Shown piece by piece: positions 7,760 through 15,386 of a DNA stretch of 53,518 nt; positions within the stretch are counted from its first letter, which is position 1; every line of letters begins with the position of its first letter. The DNA lies in NCBI GenBank assembly GCA_016215115.1, contig JACRLN010000028.1, forward strand, positions 1 through 53,518, in the 5' to 3' direction. A program made the position numbers and the translations under genes. The notes beneath the pieces are model-generated. The model saw nothing but the letters and a program-made list of their open reading frames with translations, was not told the DNA's origin and ran no database searches. This DNA is from Nitrospirota bacterium (GTDB lineage Bacteria > Nitrospirota > Thermodesulfovibrionia > UBA6902).

Positions 7760-9321
7760 TGAATACAGATAATGCTTTTATTTTTCTTGCTGCAGGGCTT
7801 GTAATAGGTTTCGTTCTGTCTTTCCTGTACTTTAAAATAAGCACAAGCAAAAAAACTAAAGAGATAGAGGAAAAGTCAAAGAAATTATTGCAGGATGCAG
7901 AAAAAGAAGCGGGCAATATTAAAAAAGAAGCGCAGCTTGGAGCCGCAGACACAGTTCTGCGTATAAAGACCGAAGCTGAAAAGGAATTAAGAGAGCGGCG
8001 TTCGGAACTTAACCTGCTTGACAAGAGACTGCGGCAGAGAGAAGAAATGTTTGACAGAAAGATGGAGCAGCTCGACAGGAAAGAAAACTTCTTCAACAAA
8101 AAAGACCGGGAATTCAGCAACCGGGAGAAGTCATTACAGGATAAAGAACAGAACTATGAAGCGCTTCTGAAAAAACAGAATGAGGTGCTGGCCCAGATTT
8201 CCAATCTCTCTGTTGAGGAAGCGAGGCAGGAACTCCTGAAACGGGTTGAAGAAGAATCCAGGTTTGAGGCTGCTAAGATTGCAAAACGGATTGAAGATGA
8301 AGCAGCGGAATCTGCAAACAGGAAGTCAAAGGAAATATTGAGCCTGGCAATTCAGCGCTACGCAAGTGAATATGTCAGCGATAATACGATTTCTACGGTA
8401 AGCCTGCCGAATGATGAAATGAAGGGAAGAATAATTGGAAGGGAAGGCAGGAATATAAGGACCCTTGAGGCAAAAACAGGGGTCGAGTTTATTATAGACG
8501 ACACGCCGGGAACTGTCATTTTGTCATGCTTTGACCCTGTAAGGAGAGAGATAGCGCGGGTTTCTCTTGAACGTCTTATTACCGATGGAAGAATACATCC
8601 GACGAGGATTGAAGAGATCGTTGAAAAAGTCACAAAAGAAATTGAAGTTACAATTAAAGAAGAGGGTGAAAAAGCTGTTTTTGACCTGGGTCTCCATGGC
8701 ATACATCCTGAGCTTGTCAGGCTTATTGGCAGACTCAAATACAGGACCTCCTACGGACAAAATGTCCTGAAGCATTCAATAGAGGTTGCATATCTCGCAA
8801 GCGCCATGGCAGGTGAACTCAGGGTTGATTCAAAACTTGCCAAAAGGGCAGGCATCCTTCATGATATCGGGAAGGCCATTGATCACGAAATTGAAGGTTC
8901 ACATCAGTCAATTGGAGCTGATTTCGCCAAAAAACATGGGGAAAACATTAAGGTTGTCAATGCAATTCTGGTTCATCATGGGGAAGGTGATCCCATGACT
9001 GTGGAAGCTTCCCTTGTAGCTGCCGGTGATGCCCTTTCCGCAGCAAGGCCGGGGGCCAGGAAAGAAACATTGACGGATTATCTTAAGCGCGTTGAAAAGC
9101 TTGAACAGATAGCAACATCAGTGGAAGGCGTAAACAAATCTTATGCAATACAGGCCGGCAGGGAAGTCAGGATTATTGTAAAACCAGAAGAAGTAAATGA
9201 TGAATTATGCGCCCGAATATCCCGTGACCTGGCAAAAAAGATCGAAGCGGAACTTACGTACCCGGGACAAATCAAGGTTACTGTAATCAGAGAATCAAGA
9301 TTTGTGGAGTACGCGAAATAA
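7759..9321 (+). CDS. rny: Ribonuclease Y
   Basis: RNase Y is a membrane-tethered endoribonuclease that starts mRNA decay. The 520-aa protein has the full family layout: an N-terminal membrane helix (about 5-25), a long charged coiled coil (about 30-200), a KH domain with [12 protein letters not shown] (about 214-225) and an HD domain with [10 protein letters not shown] (about 369-378). A strong ribosome binding site (AAGGAGG) lies inside the end of rarA. It is followed by ymdB, the usual partner, though a repeat has entered between the two. Confidence 0.97.
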   Translation: MNTDNAFIFLAAGLVIGFVLSFLYFKISTSKKTKEIEEKSKKLLQDAEKEAGNIKKEAQLGAADTVLRIKTEAEKELRERRSELNLLDKRLRQREEMFDRKMEQLDRKENFFNKKDREFSNREKSLQDKEQNYEALLKKQNEVLAQISNLSVEEARQELLKRVEEESRFEAAKIAKRIEDEAAESANRKSKEILSLAIQRYASEYVSDNTISTVSLPNDEMKGRIIGREGRNIRTLEAKTGVEFIIDDTPGTVILSCFDPVRREIARVSLERLITDGRIHPTRIEEIVEKVTKEIEVTIKEEGEKAVFDLGLHGIHPELVRLIGRLKYRTSYGQNVLKHSIEVAYLASAMAGELRVDSKLAKRAGILHDIGKAIDHEIEGSHQSIGADFAKKHGENIKVVNAILVHHGEGDPMTVEASLVAAGDALSAARPGARKETLTDYLKRVEKLEQIATSVEGVNKSYAIQAGREVRIIVKPEEVNDELCARISRDLAKKIEAELTYPGQIKVTVIRESRFVEYAK

Positions 9322-9340
9322 GCTGATAGCTGTCAGCTAT
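9321..9340. repeat. Heptamer repeat (AGCTGAT/AGCTGTC units)
   Basis: Short AGCTnnn heptamers begin at the last base of the rny stop codon. The same units recur at 13606, 14061, 21801 and 52260. Confidence 0.6.
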
Positions 9341-9344
9341 TGTC

Positions 9345-9364
9345 ATTCCCACGAAAGCGGGAAT
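9345..9364. repeat. dRS3-like 20-bp palindrome
   Basis: ATTCCC, eight bases, GGGAAT, followed by CCAG. This is the exact spacing of the neisserial dRS3 unit. Confidence 0.7.
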
Positions 9365-9373
9365 CCAGAAAAT

Positions 9374-9430
9374 GTAGGGGCAGGCCTTGAGCCTGCCCTC
9401 ATAAAGGGCAACCTCAAGGGTTGCCCCTAC
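9374..9430. repeat. GTAGGGGC hairpin element
   Basis: GTAGGGGCAGGCCTTGAG and its near-complement at the other end (16 of 18 positions) form a long hairpin. It ends 6 bases before the ymdB start and seems to have replaced that gene's ribosome binding site. Related hairpins occur near 3292, 21833 and 47488. Confidence 0.65.
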
Positions 9431-9436
9431 TAACTT

Positions 9437-10219
9437 ATGAAAATTTTATTTATCGGAGACATTGTCGGGAAGCCTGGAAGACGGGCTGTAAAGGAGGGAC
9501 TTCCTGACCTTGTCAATAAATTAAAGATTGATTTCGTCATTGCCAATGCTGAAAATGCTGCCGGCGGTTTTGGAGTAACACAGTCGGTTGGAGAGGAACT
9601 GCTTTCCCTCGGCATTCATGTACTAACTTCAGGGAATCATATCTGGGATAAAAAAGAAGCGGTTACTTATATTACAAAAGAAAACCGTTTATTGAGACCC
9701 GCCAATTATCCTCCGGACGTTCCCGGATTTGGAAGTATCGTTATGAAAACTTCATCCGGGGATAAAATCGCTGTTCTCAATCTTTCAGGCAGGGTTTTTA
9801 TGTCGCAGATGGATTGCCCTTTCAGAACCGCAAAAAGAGAAATTGAGGCGCTTAAAAAACAGACAGGCCTTATTGTCATTGATTTCCATGCTGAAGCAAC
9901 ATCAGAAAAGTCTGCAATGGGCTGGTTCCTTGACGGAGAGGTAAGCGCTGTTATCGGTACACATACTCATGTTCAGACAGCGGATGAAGTGATACTGCCA
10001 AAGGGCACTGCATTTATTACAGATGTAGGGATGAGCGGGCCCAAAGATTCGATAATAGGAGTAAACAAAGAACAGATAATACATAAATTTCTCACCCAGA
10101 TACCTGCACGTTTTGAAACCGCTAAAGGCGAATCATTGCTTTCATGTGTTGTTCTGGAAATTAATCCCAGAACCGGTTTTTCTACATCGATACAAAGATT
10201 GCAATTGACTTTTTCTTGA
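9437..10219 (+). CDS. ymdB: YmdB-family calcineurin-like metallophosphoesterase
   Basis: YmdB proteins hydrolyse 2',3'-cyclic nucleotides in vitro and affect cell fate and biofilm decisions in Bacillus. The 260-aa protein starts with the family signature MKILFIGDIVGKPGR and carries metal-ligand motifs ANAENAAGGFG, GNHIWDKKE, DFHAEATSEK and GTHTHVQTADE. It follows rny, a widely conserved pairing. No Shine-Dalgarno sequence is visible before the ATG because a hairpin repeat ends 6 bases upstream, so translation may be weak or depend on another mechanism. Confidence 0.93.
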   Translation: MKILFIGDIVGKPGRRAVKEGLPDLVNKLKIDFVIANAENAAGGFGVTQSVGEELLSLGIHVLTSGNHIWDKKEAVTYITKENRLLRPANYPPDVPGFGSIVMKTSSGDKIAVLNLSGRVFMSQMDCPFRTAKREIEALKKQTGLIVIDFHAEATSEKSAMGWFLDGEVSAVIGTHTHVQTADEVILPKGTAFITDVGMSGPKDSIIGVNKEQIIHKFLTQIPARFETAKGESLLSCVVLEINPRTGFSTSIQRLQLTFS

Positions 10220-10228
10220 GGAATTACT

Positions 10229-10365
10229 AATAGTCTCAAAATAGTATTTACAAACTGTCTGCCTTTGTCTGTCATGCCCGACTTTATCGGGCATCCAGAA
10301 TAGGAACTACTGGATTCCCGCTAAAGACATGCGGGAATGACGCTTATAATAATGTACTGACTATT
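10229..10365. repeat. MITE-like element, family A copy 2
   Basis: About 137 bp from AATAGTC to GACTATT. It matches the reverse complement of 3234-3391 across the ends and the two inner palindromes, but lacks the nested GTAGGGG hairpin. Confidence 0.75.
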
Positions 10366-10382
10366 ATGAACTCCTTGGTAAG

Positions 10383-10420
10383 TCTCAAGGAGTCCCGACA
10401 TCCTGTGAAACTCCTTGAGA
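10383..10420. terminator. Inverted repeat between ymdB and the HU gene, possible terminator
   Basis: A perfect 11-bp inverted repeat (TCTCAAGGAGT and ACTCCTTGAGA) with a 16-base loop, followed on the + strand by TTTTAAG. A third copy of the arm lies at about 10369-10377. It lies between convergent genes; the T-run is short. Confidence 0.45.
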
Positions 10421-10430
10421 TTTTAAGATA

Positions 10431-10703
10431 TTATTTTATTGCTTGTTTAAGAGCTTTTCCGGAAGAAAATTTTGGAATTTTTGAAGCAGGAATTTTAATT
10501 TCTTCTCCGGTTCTCGGATTACGGCCTTTTCTGGCTTTTCTCTTGGAAACAGAGAAAGTTCCAAATCCAACAAGAGTTACTTTATTGCCTTTTTTAAGCG
10601 CCTTTGTAACTCCATTAATAAAAGAATCAATGGCTTTTGCAGCGGCTGCTTTTGATATACCGGCTCCGTCTGCAACTGCGTCAATAAGTTCTGCTTTTGT
10701 CAT
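10431..10703 (-). CDS. HU/IHF-family DNA-binding protein
   Basis: The protein is 90 aa, the usual HU length. It shows the N-terminal MTKAELIDAVA helix and the DNA-binding arm signature GFGTFSVSKRKARKGRNPRTGEEIKIPA, the standard HU/IHF beta-arm region. It should bind and bend DNA as a nucleoid protein. A strong ribosome binding site (AGGAGGGAG) and a strong promoter precede it. Confidence 0.95.
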   Translation of the reverse strand: MTKAELIDAVADGAGISKAAAAKAIDSFINGVTKALKKGNKVTLVGFGTFSVSKRKARKGRNPRTGEEIKIPASKIPKFSSGKALKQAIK

Positions 10704-10757
10704 ATACTCCCTCCTTTCTTTTTATATGAAATAATGCTTTATAAAACGTATGGAAGA

Positions 10758-10786
10758 AAGATACCAAAGGGCTTAGGGTTTGTCAA
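10758..10786 (-). promoter_or_regulatory. Predicted sigma-70 promoter of the HU gene
   Basis: TTGACA (complement of 10781-10786) and TATCTT (complement of 10758-10763) with a 17-base spacer, about 55 bases before the start codon. Confidence 0.65.
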
Positions 10787-10817
10787 TACCTTTGTCTTCA
10801 CCTTTCAGTTGATTTTA

Positions 10818-11055
10818 TTAACCCAGAAAATGCAGTTAAATAAAACCACAGAGCACACAGAGAGATTATTAAAATATTAAAAGACTTATATTATTAAACA
10901 ATTCTCTGTCTCCTCTTTTTAATAATGATAAATATAATCAAATAAAACCTTGCATAAAAGAGTGCACAGAGAGAAGCAGTAAAAAACAATATTTTTCTTT
11001 TTGCAACAATATGTTGCTCTGTGTTCTCAGTGGTTAATTGCATTATTCGGGTTAA
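10818..11055. repeat. 238-bp element with 22-bp terminal inverted repeats and inner CACAGAG arms
   Basis: The ends (10818-10839 and 11034-11055, beginning TTAACCC) are inverted copies matching at about 18 of 22 positions. Inside are inverted ACCACAGAG (from about 10845) and CTCTGTG...GTGGTTAA (11018-11037) arms. No coding sequence. It fills most of the 389-base gap between the HU and rodZ-like genes. Confidence 0.65.
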
Positions 11056-11092
11056 TAAGCTCTTTGCTTATTGACTTCAGATAACTTCAGAC

Positions 11093-11911
11093 TTACTCAT
11101 TTACGTTTTTTGGTAAAGTGAGTTCTAAAACTTTCCCCTGTTCTCCGAGTGTCCCGATATCTTCTCCATTAAATATAATTTTTGTGCTTCCGGCATTGCC
11201 TGTTATTATCACGAATCTTTCAGATGCTGACAGCGCTATTTTCTCTCCCTGTTTCAGCAGCCATTCTTTTGGCTCACTGCCGTCAATTCTTACAGATATC
11301 CATGTCGTATCTGCAGCCACAATTGAAAGAGACAACTCTTTTCGTTCCTTAAACGCAGGTGTTTTCTGTTCCTGTATTTTTGTCTCCGGCCCTTTTCCCT
11401 CCTGCGTCTCTTCCTTGACCTCGGGTTCGTTAGTTCCGGCAACTTCCGGTTCTTTTATTCCTTCTTGTGTCCCTTCTTTTATTATTGTGGTTTCTGTTGT
11501 TTCTGAAATCTGCGGCTCTTTTGTTCCTTTCACAGCTTCCATCACAGGCTGCAGCCCCCTGTATTTTATAAGAATAATTATTAAAACAATAAATAATATG
11601 ATAAAGGCAATTTTTATTACAGGTTTATAGAGGAATATAACCTTCTCCTTTGGCGGCACCGGCTTTTGGGCAGGTGGGACCTGCATCTGTTTTTGATATA
11701 AATCTATAATGTGATTGCTGTCAAGGCCGAGCGCCTGAGCATAAAAACGCAGGTATGCCTTTGTATAGATTTCTGCCGGGATTAAATTATATTTATCTTT
11801 CTCGATGGCCCTTAGGTATTCGATATTAAGTTTAAGACTTTGAACGATCTCTTCGAGTGACTTTCCCTGTTTTTCTCTTTCTTTTTTTAAAACGCTTCCT
11901 GCAGTATCCAT
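11093..11911 (-). CDS. rodZ: RodZ-like cytoskeletal helix-turn-helix protein
   Basis: RodZ links MreB to the elongasome. The 272-aa protein has a cytoplasmic N-terminal HTH domain (about 5-80; GKSLEEIVQSLKLNIEYLRAIE), one membrane helix (about 104-125), a Glu/Thr/Pro-rich linker and a C-terminal RodZ (DUF4115-type) domain (about 205-270; TTWISVRIDG). It lies 9 bases after a PilF-like TPR lipoprotein gene. E. coli has the same pilF-rodZ order, which supports both calls. Confidence 0.85.
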   Translation of the reverse strand: MDTAGSVLKKEREKQGKSLEEIVQSLKLNIEYLRAIEKDKYNLIPAEIYTKAYLRFYAQALGLDSNHIIDLYQKQMQVPPAQKPVPPKEKVIFLYKPVIKIAFIILFIVLIIILIKYRGLQPVMEAVKGTKEPQISETTETTIIKEGTQEGIKEPEVAGTNEPEVKEETQEGKGPETKIQEQKTPAFKERKELSLSIVAADTTWISVRIDGSEPKEWLLKQGEKIALSASERFVIITGNAGSTKIIFNGEDIGTLGEQGKVLELTLPKNVNE

Positions 11912-11920
11912 GAGAACACT

Positions 11921-12733
11921 CTACTTAAGCGATTCTATAATTTCCAGCGCTTCCCTGCTTCTCTTGATATCACTGTCCTTCTCAGCAATAATTCTGAAAT
12001 GCTTCAACGCCTTATCTTTTTCACCGGTCCTGAGATAAGCATTTGCAAGTTCCCAATGGGCATCCATATAGTCTGACATGATGCCGATTGCCTTCTTATA
12101 TTCTTCTATAGCGGCTCTATCATCTTTATTCTTGACATAAACAAGACCGAGAGTATAATTGGCCATAGGAAAAACCGGACTTCTTAAAAGGGCTTCTTTA
12201 ATAGAATCTTCTGCTTTGGGATACTCGCCTTTTTTATAATACGCATATCCCATGCTTAAATACGCCTTCTCAGGCGAACGGTATAAGGGATTATTTAAAG
12301 CAGCCCTGAAGTATTTGACAGCCTCGTCCCAGTTTTCAACTTCTAAATATACCACGCCAAGATTATTCATCGCCTCCGAAAAATTTGGATCTGCTGTTAT
12401 TGCACGCTTATAAAAAGATATCGCTTCATTATATTTTCTAAACAGCGCGCTTATATATCCCAGTCGATTAAGCGCTTCAATATTTTTGGGATCAAGTAAT
12501 ATTGCTTTCTGGAATTCAGTATACGCTTCAGTAGGCTTCCCGCTGCTTAAATAAGAATCTCCCATTTTGTTGTAAGCCTCTGCCTGTTTTGTTTTTTCCG
12601 TATCCTTGACAGTAGCACATGCAGAAAAGAATAGAATACAGAATACAACATACAGAACACAAACAAAAAAAGCCCGGTATCGAAGTTTTGAGTTCTTTAT
12701 TCTGATAAAAATCTGGTATCTCTGTTCGTTCAT
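11921..12733 (-). CDS. TPR-repeat lipoprotein, PilF/PilW-like
   Basis: The 270-aa protein has a signal peptide ending in a lipobox (FFSAC, Cys at about 39) followed by about five to six tetratricopeptide repeats (about 50-265; e.g. AEAYNKMGDSYLSSGKPTEAYTE). PilF/PilW lipoproteins assist outer-membrane assembly of the type IV pilus secretin. Pilus motor genes occur elsewhere in the window, and pilF-rodZ order is conserved. The hydrophobic core of the signal peptide is encoded by a tandem 7-bp repeat (12629-12663), so it is probably recent and repeat-derived. Confidence 0.82.
   Translation of the reverse strand: MNEQRYQIFIRIKNSKLRYRAFFVCVLYVVFCILFFSACATVKDTEKTKQAEAYNKMGDSYLSSGKPTEAYTEFQKAILLDPKNIEALNRLGYISALFRKYNEAISFYKRAITADPNFSEAMNNLGVVYLEVENWDEAVKYFRAALNNPLYRSPEKAYLSMGYAYYKKGEYPKAEDSIKEALLRSPVFPMANYTLGLVYVKNKDDRAAIEEYKKAIGIMSDYMDAHWELANAYLRTGEKDKALKHFRIIAEKDSDIKRSREALEIIESLK
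12629..12663. repeat. Coding heptamer repeat within a lipoprotein signal peptide
   Basis: Five 7-bp units on the + strand: GAATAGA, ATACAGA, ATACAAC, ATACAGA, ACACAAA. Read on the minus strand they encode the hydrophobic part of the TPR lipoprotein signal peptide (FVCVLYVVFCILF). Confidence 0.75.
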
Positions 12734-12794
12734 CTTGGTTATGTGTGTCTAAACTTACCAGAAATATATCAAGAATTCAAGGATAAATATAATA

Positions 12795-12974
12795 TTGACC
12801 CAGAAAATGCAGACATTACTCAGAAATATCTTTAACTCGATAAATTTTTTATTAAATTATGCTTATGGCTTTGAATATAAATATGCACCGGCAAATTAAT
12901 TAAAATCACGTTAAGGTATCGAAAAATATATTTCTTCGCAACATCTGCATTTTCTAATTGCATTCTTTTGGTTG
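12795..12974. repeat. 180-bp element with inverted AGAAAATGCAGA arms
   Basis: A perfect 12-bp inverted repeat (12802-12813 and 12944-12955) lies within ends resembling those of the 10818-11055 element (ACCCAGAAAATGCAG and TAATTGCATTCTT). The interior is AT-rich and shows no gene. Confidence 0.55.
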
Positions 12975-12983
12975 AGGCAGCCA

Positions 12984-13514
12984 TTAAACCAACTCTCTTA
13001 CTTTCTTCTCATAAACCTCATGCGCATTTTGACCAAATAATACAAAACGGACAAGTTCAATATCATCACGTTCTCTGAGATAATTAATCGATGTTTTTAA
13101 TGCAATCTCCGCTGCTTCTTTAAGTGGATATCCGTATGCACCGGTGCTTATTGATGGAAATGCAATACTCTTTATACCTTTGGATGAAGCAAGTCCCAGG
13201 CTGTTCTTATAAGCATTCTCAAGGAGCTTCGGTTCATTGTGAAGTCCATCCCTGTAAACTGGACCAACTGTATGTATAACATATCTTGCCTTTAGATTTC
13301 CTCCAGTTGTTATAACGGCCTCGCCTGTCTCGCATTCGCCAATCTTTATGCATTCCTCAAGAATTTTTGGTCCGCCAGCCCTGTGTATCGCTCCGTCAAC
13401 GCCCCCTCCTCCTCGAAGACTTTTATTTGCGGCATTTACAATAGCTTCAGTGTCCTGCTTTGTTATGTCGCCTTCAACGAGGGATAAAATACTTTTGTTT
13501 ATTTTGATTTCCAT
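12984..13514 (-). CDS. Macrodomain protein (ADP-ribose/O-acetyl-ADP-ribose hydrolase family)
   Basis: The 176-aa protein is essentially one MacroD-type macrodomain. It shows GDITKQDTEAIVNAANKSLRGGGGVDGAIHRAGG (binding and catalytic loop), the YVIHTVGP strand and the phosphate loop SISTGAYGYP. Family members remove ADP-ribose from proteins or hydrolyse O-acetyl-ADP-ribose. I chose the ATG at 13514, preceded by GGAAGGAGG; an ATG at 13550 would put that ribosome binding site inside the gene. It is a single gene bounded by repeats. Confidence 0.93.
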   Translation of the reverse strand: MEIKINKSILSLVEGDITKQDTEAIVNAANKSLRGGGGVDGAIHRAGGPKILEECIKIGECETGEAVITTGGNLKARYVIHTVGPVYRDGLHNEPKLLENAYKNSLGLASSKGIKSIAFPSISTGAYGYPLKEAAEIALKTSINYLRERDDIELVRFVLFGQNAHEVYEKKVRELV

Positions 13515-13605
13515 GTATGCCTCCTTCCCGGATGTTTTAAAGTTTATCATACTTTTTCATCTTTATTTGGCTCAATCCGACAATTTAGAGAGTAAAGAGT
13601 TTTAA

Positions 13606-13639
13606 AAGCTGATAGCTGACAGCTTACAGCTATCAGCTT
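13606..13639. repeat. Heptamer repeat (AGCTGAT/AGCTGAC/AGCTTAC/AGCTATC)
   Basis: Period-7 AGCTnnn units forming an inverted repeat in the gap between the macrodomain and zincin genes. Confidence 0.75.
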
Positions 13640-13686
13640 CTCTGAGTCCTCTGCAGTTAATTGTATTATTCATGTAAAATAAACCT

Positions 13687-14070
13687 ATGGCTTTCGGGGT
13701 CAGCAGAGAAAATTTTGAAGCGCTTGCTGAAAAAGCTTTGGAGACATTGCCGGAAGAATATAAAAAATATTTTGTAAATATCACAATAATCATAGAAGAT
13801 TATCCGGGCAATGAGGAAATGAACCGGCTAAACACGAGAAAAGAACTCCTGCTCGGTCTTTTCAGTGGTGTGCCGTATTCCCGGAAAGGTGGTTTTTTTG
13901 ATATACCTTATCCTCTACCCGACAAGATAATTCTCTTTCAAAAGAACATTGAACATATATGTTCGAATGAAAAAGAACTTGTCGAACAGATCCAAAAAAC
14001 CCTTATCCATGAAGTCGGCCATTACTTCGGCCTTTCAGAGAAGGATTTGAGGGGATATGAGAGCTTATAG
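13687..14070 (+). CDS. Minimal zincin-like metallopeptidase
   Basis: The 127-aa protein matches the small zincin-like metallopeptidase family. The zinc-binding HEVGHYFGL motif (HExxHxxG) lies near the C-terminus (about 112-120), and the family region NEEMNRLNTRKELLLGLFSGVPY precedes it. Substrates are unknown. The last codons (Ser-Leu-stop) lie inside a heptamer repeat at 14061-14096, so the C-terminus may have been reset by that insertion. No obvious ribosome binding site. Confidence 0.85.
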   Translation: MAFGVSRENFEALAEKALETLPEEYKKYFVNITIIIEDYPGNEEMNRLNTRKELLLGLFSGVPYSRKGGFFDIPYPLPDKIILFQKNIEHICSNEKELVEQIQKTLIHEVGHYFGLSEKDLRGYESL

Positions 14071-14096
14071 CTATAAGCTGTAAGCTATAAGCTTTT
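14061..14096. repeat. Heptamer repeat at the zincin stop codon
   Basis: Period-7 units of the AGCTTAT/AGCTATA/AGCTGTA type, self-complementary, containing the stop codon of the upstream gene. Confidence 0.7.
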
Positions 14097-14114
14097 AACC
14101 TCATTATTCATTGT

Positions 14115-14268
14115 TAATTAGTGTCTGTGTATAAAATCAAACATTGAACCGTCATTCCCGCAGTCCATTGAGCGGGAATCCAGTTTTTTAACAAGTTCTG
14201 GATGCCCGATTACAGACTTCGGGCATGACGAAATTGAAAACTTGCAATTTATACACAGACTCTAATTA
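14115..14268. repeat. MITE-like element, family B, with 21-bp terminal inverted repeats
   Basis: The ends 14115-14135 and 14248-14268 are inverted copies matching at 20 of 21 positions (core GTCTGTGTATAAA). The interior has ATTCCC...GGGAAT and GATGCCCG...CGGGCATGAC palindromes. It ends 2 bases from the stop of the ABC permease gene. A diverged relative is at 44963-45093. Confidence 0.8.
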
Positions 14269-14270
14269 CT

Positions 14271-15386
14271 CTACAGCGTCCTCTTAAAAGTCACTATCGC
14301 AAGACTCATCATTATAGCTGTAAAAGCAATCAGAAACAGAATATCACTGCTGATAATTCTGAACCCGGCGTCTTTAAACAAAATGGTTTTTAAAGCATGC
14401 ACTGCATATGCCTCCGGATTTATCTTTGCAAAGGCCTTCAGCCAATTTGGAAAACTCTCTATGGGATATACAGCGCCGCTTGGAAAGAAAAATATGACAT
14501 TTAAAAACCCGCTGAATATGCCCACAACTCTCGGGTGATTCGCCCTCCCTAAAAATACAAACATCATGCTGAGGAGCGCCATTGTCGTAAGGACGACAAC
14601 AATGATTATTGATATGCCCTGATCTATACCTCTTGAAAACGGAATGCCCGTTATCAACATGCTTATCCCAAACACTGCAAGTGCAGTAATAGTAGTAATT
14701 GTAAGTCCGCTGATGATGAGTCCAAGAACAATGACGCCGCGTGATACAGGAGCGAGCAGATAACTTTCATTAATTCCGAGAAATTTATCCATAACAAGAT
14801 TGAAGACCCCGGATATCATGGTGCCTAAAAAGATAGCCATTATAACAACTCCCGGGACCAGGGACTGGTAATAATCAACCATGCTGTACAAATCCGTACT
14901 CCTGAGATAAATCTCATCCAGCTTTTCTCTTACCGGCAAGTATTCCTGCCTGATAGCCCTGATACTTCCCCCAATTGCATTCCTTATGGCCTCGGCGGAT
15001 ATGTTGTCTGTATTGTCCAGGAATAAACCGATCTCAGGTTTTCTGCTCAGTACAATCCGCTTTGAAAAGTCCGGCGGAATAACTAATGCCGCCTTGTATA
15101 TGCCGTTTCTTACTCCATTAACAGCTTTATTCCGGTCTTTTAAATATAAAATATTGACTGTCTTTGTACCTGCTTCAAGGGCCCTCAGGTTTTCCATCAC
15201 ACGGATTGCATATGTGCCGGAATCCTGATTTACAACAGCAACCGGCAGGCCTTTGAACTTACCCTGAAAAGAATTGCCGAGAATAACAAGATACAGAAGC
15301 GGCATCATCAGACTCATAAGAATGACTACAGGGTTGCGCATGAATTTCTTCATGTCTCTTTCTATTACTGCTAAAAGTTTTATCAT
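14271..15386 (-). CDS. ABC-2 type transporter permease
   Basis: The 371-aa protein has the ABC-2 exporter layout: one N-terminal membrane helix (about 21-40), a large extracytoplasmic domain (about 45-170), then five membrane helices (from about 175). It should form the pore for drug or polysaccharide-type efflux, like YbhS/YbhR. It overlaps the upstream ATPase gene by 4 bases, so the two form one transporter. Only one permease is present, so it probably acts as a homodimer. Confidence 0.9.
   Translation of the reverse strand: MIKLLAVIERDMKKFMRNPVVILMSLMMPLLYLVILGNSFQGKFKGLPVAVVNQDSGTYAIRVMENLRALEAGTKTVNILYLKDRNKAVNGVRNGIYKAALVIPPDFSKRIVLSRKPEIGLFLDNTDNISAEAIRNAIGGSIRAIRQEYLPVREKLDEIYLRSTDLYSMVDYYQSLVPGVVIMAIFLGTMISGVFNLVMDKFLGINESYLLAPVSRGVIVLGLIISGLTITTITALAVFGISMLITGIPFSRGIDQGISIIIVVVLTTMALLSMMFVFLGRANHPRVVGIFSGFLNVIFFFPSGAVYPIESFPNWLKAFAKINPEAYAVHALKTILFKDAGFRIISSDILFLIAFTAIMMSLAIVTFKRTL

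Noticed and set aside
13606-14096. Possible CRISPR array from short repeats
   Set aside because: Repeats are 7-bp tandem units without unique spacers, and no cas genes are present.
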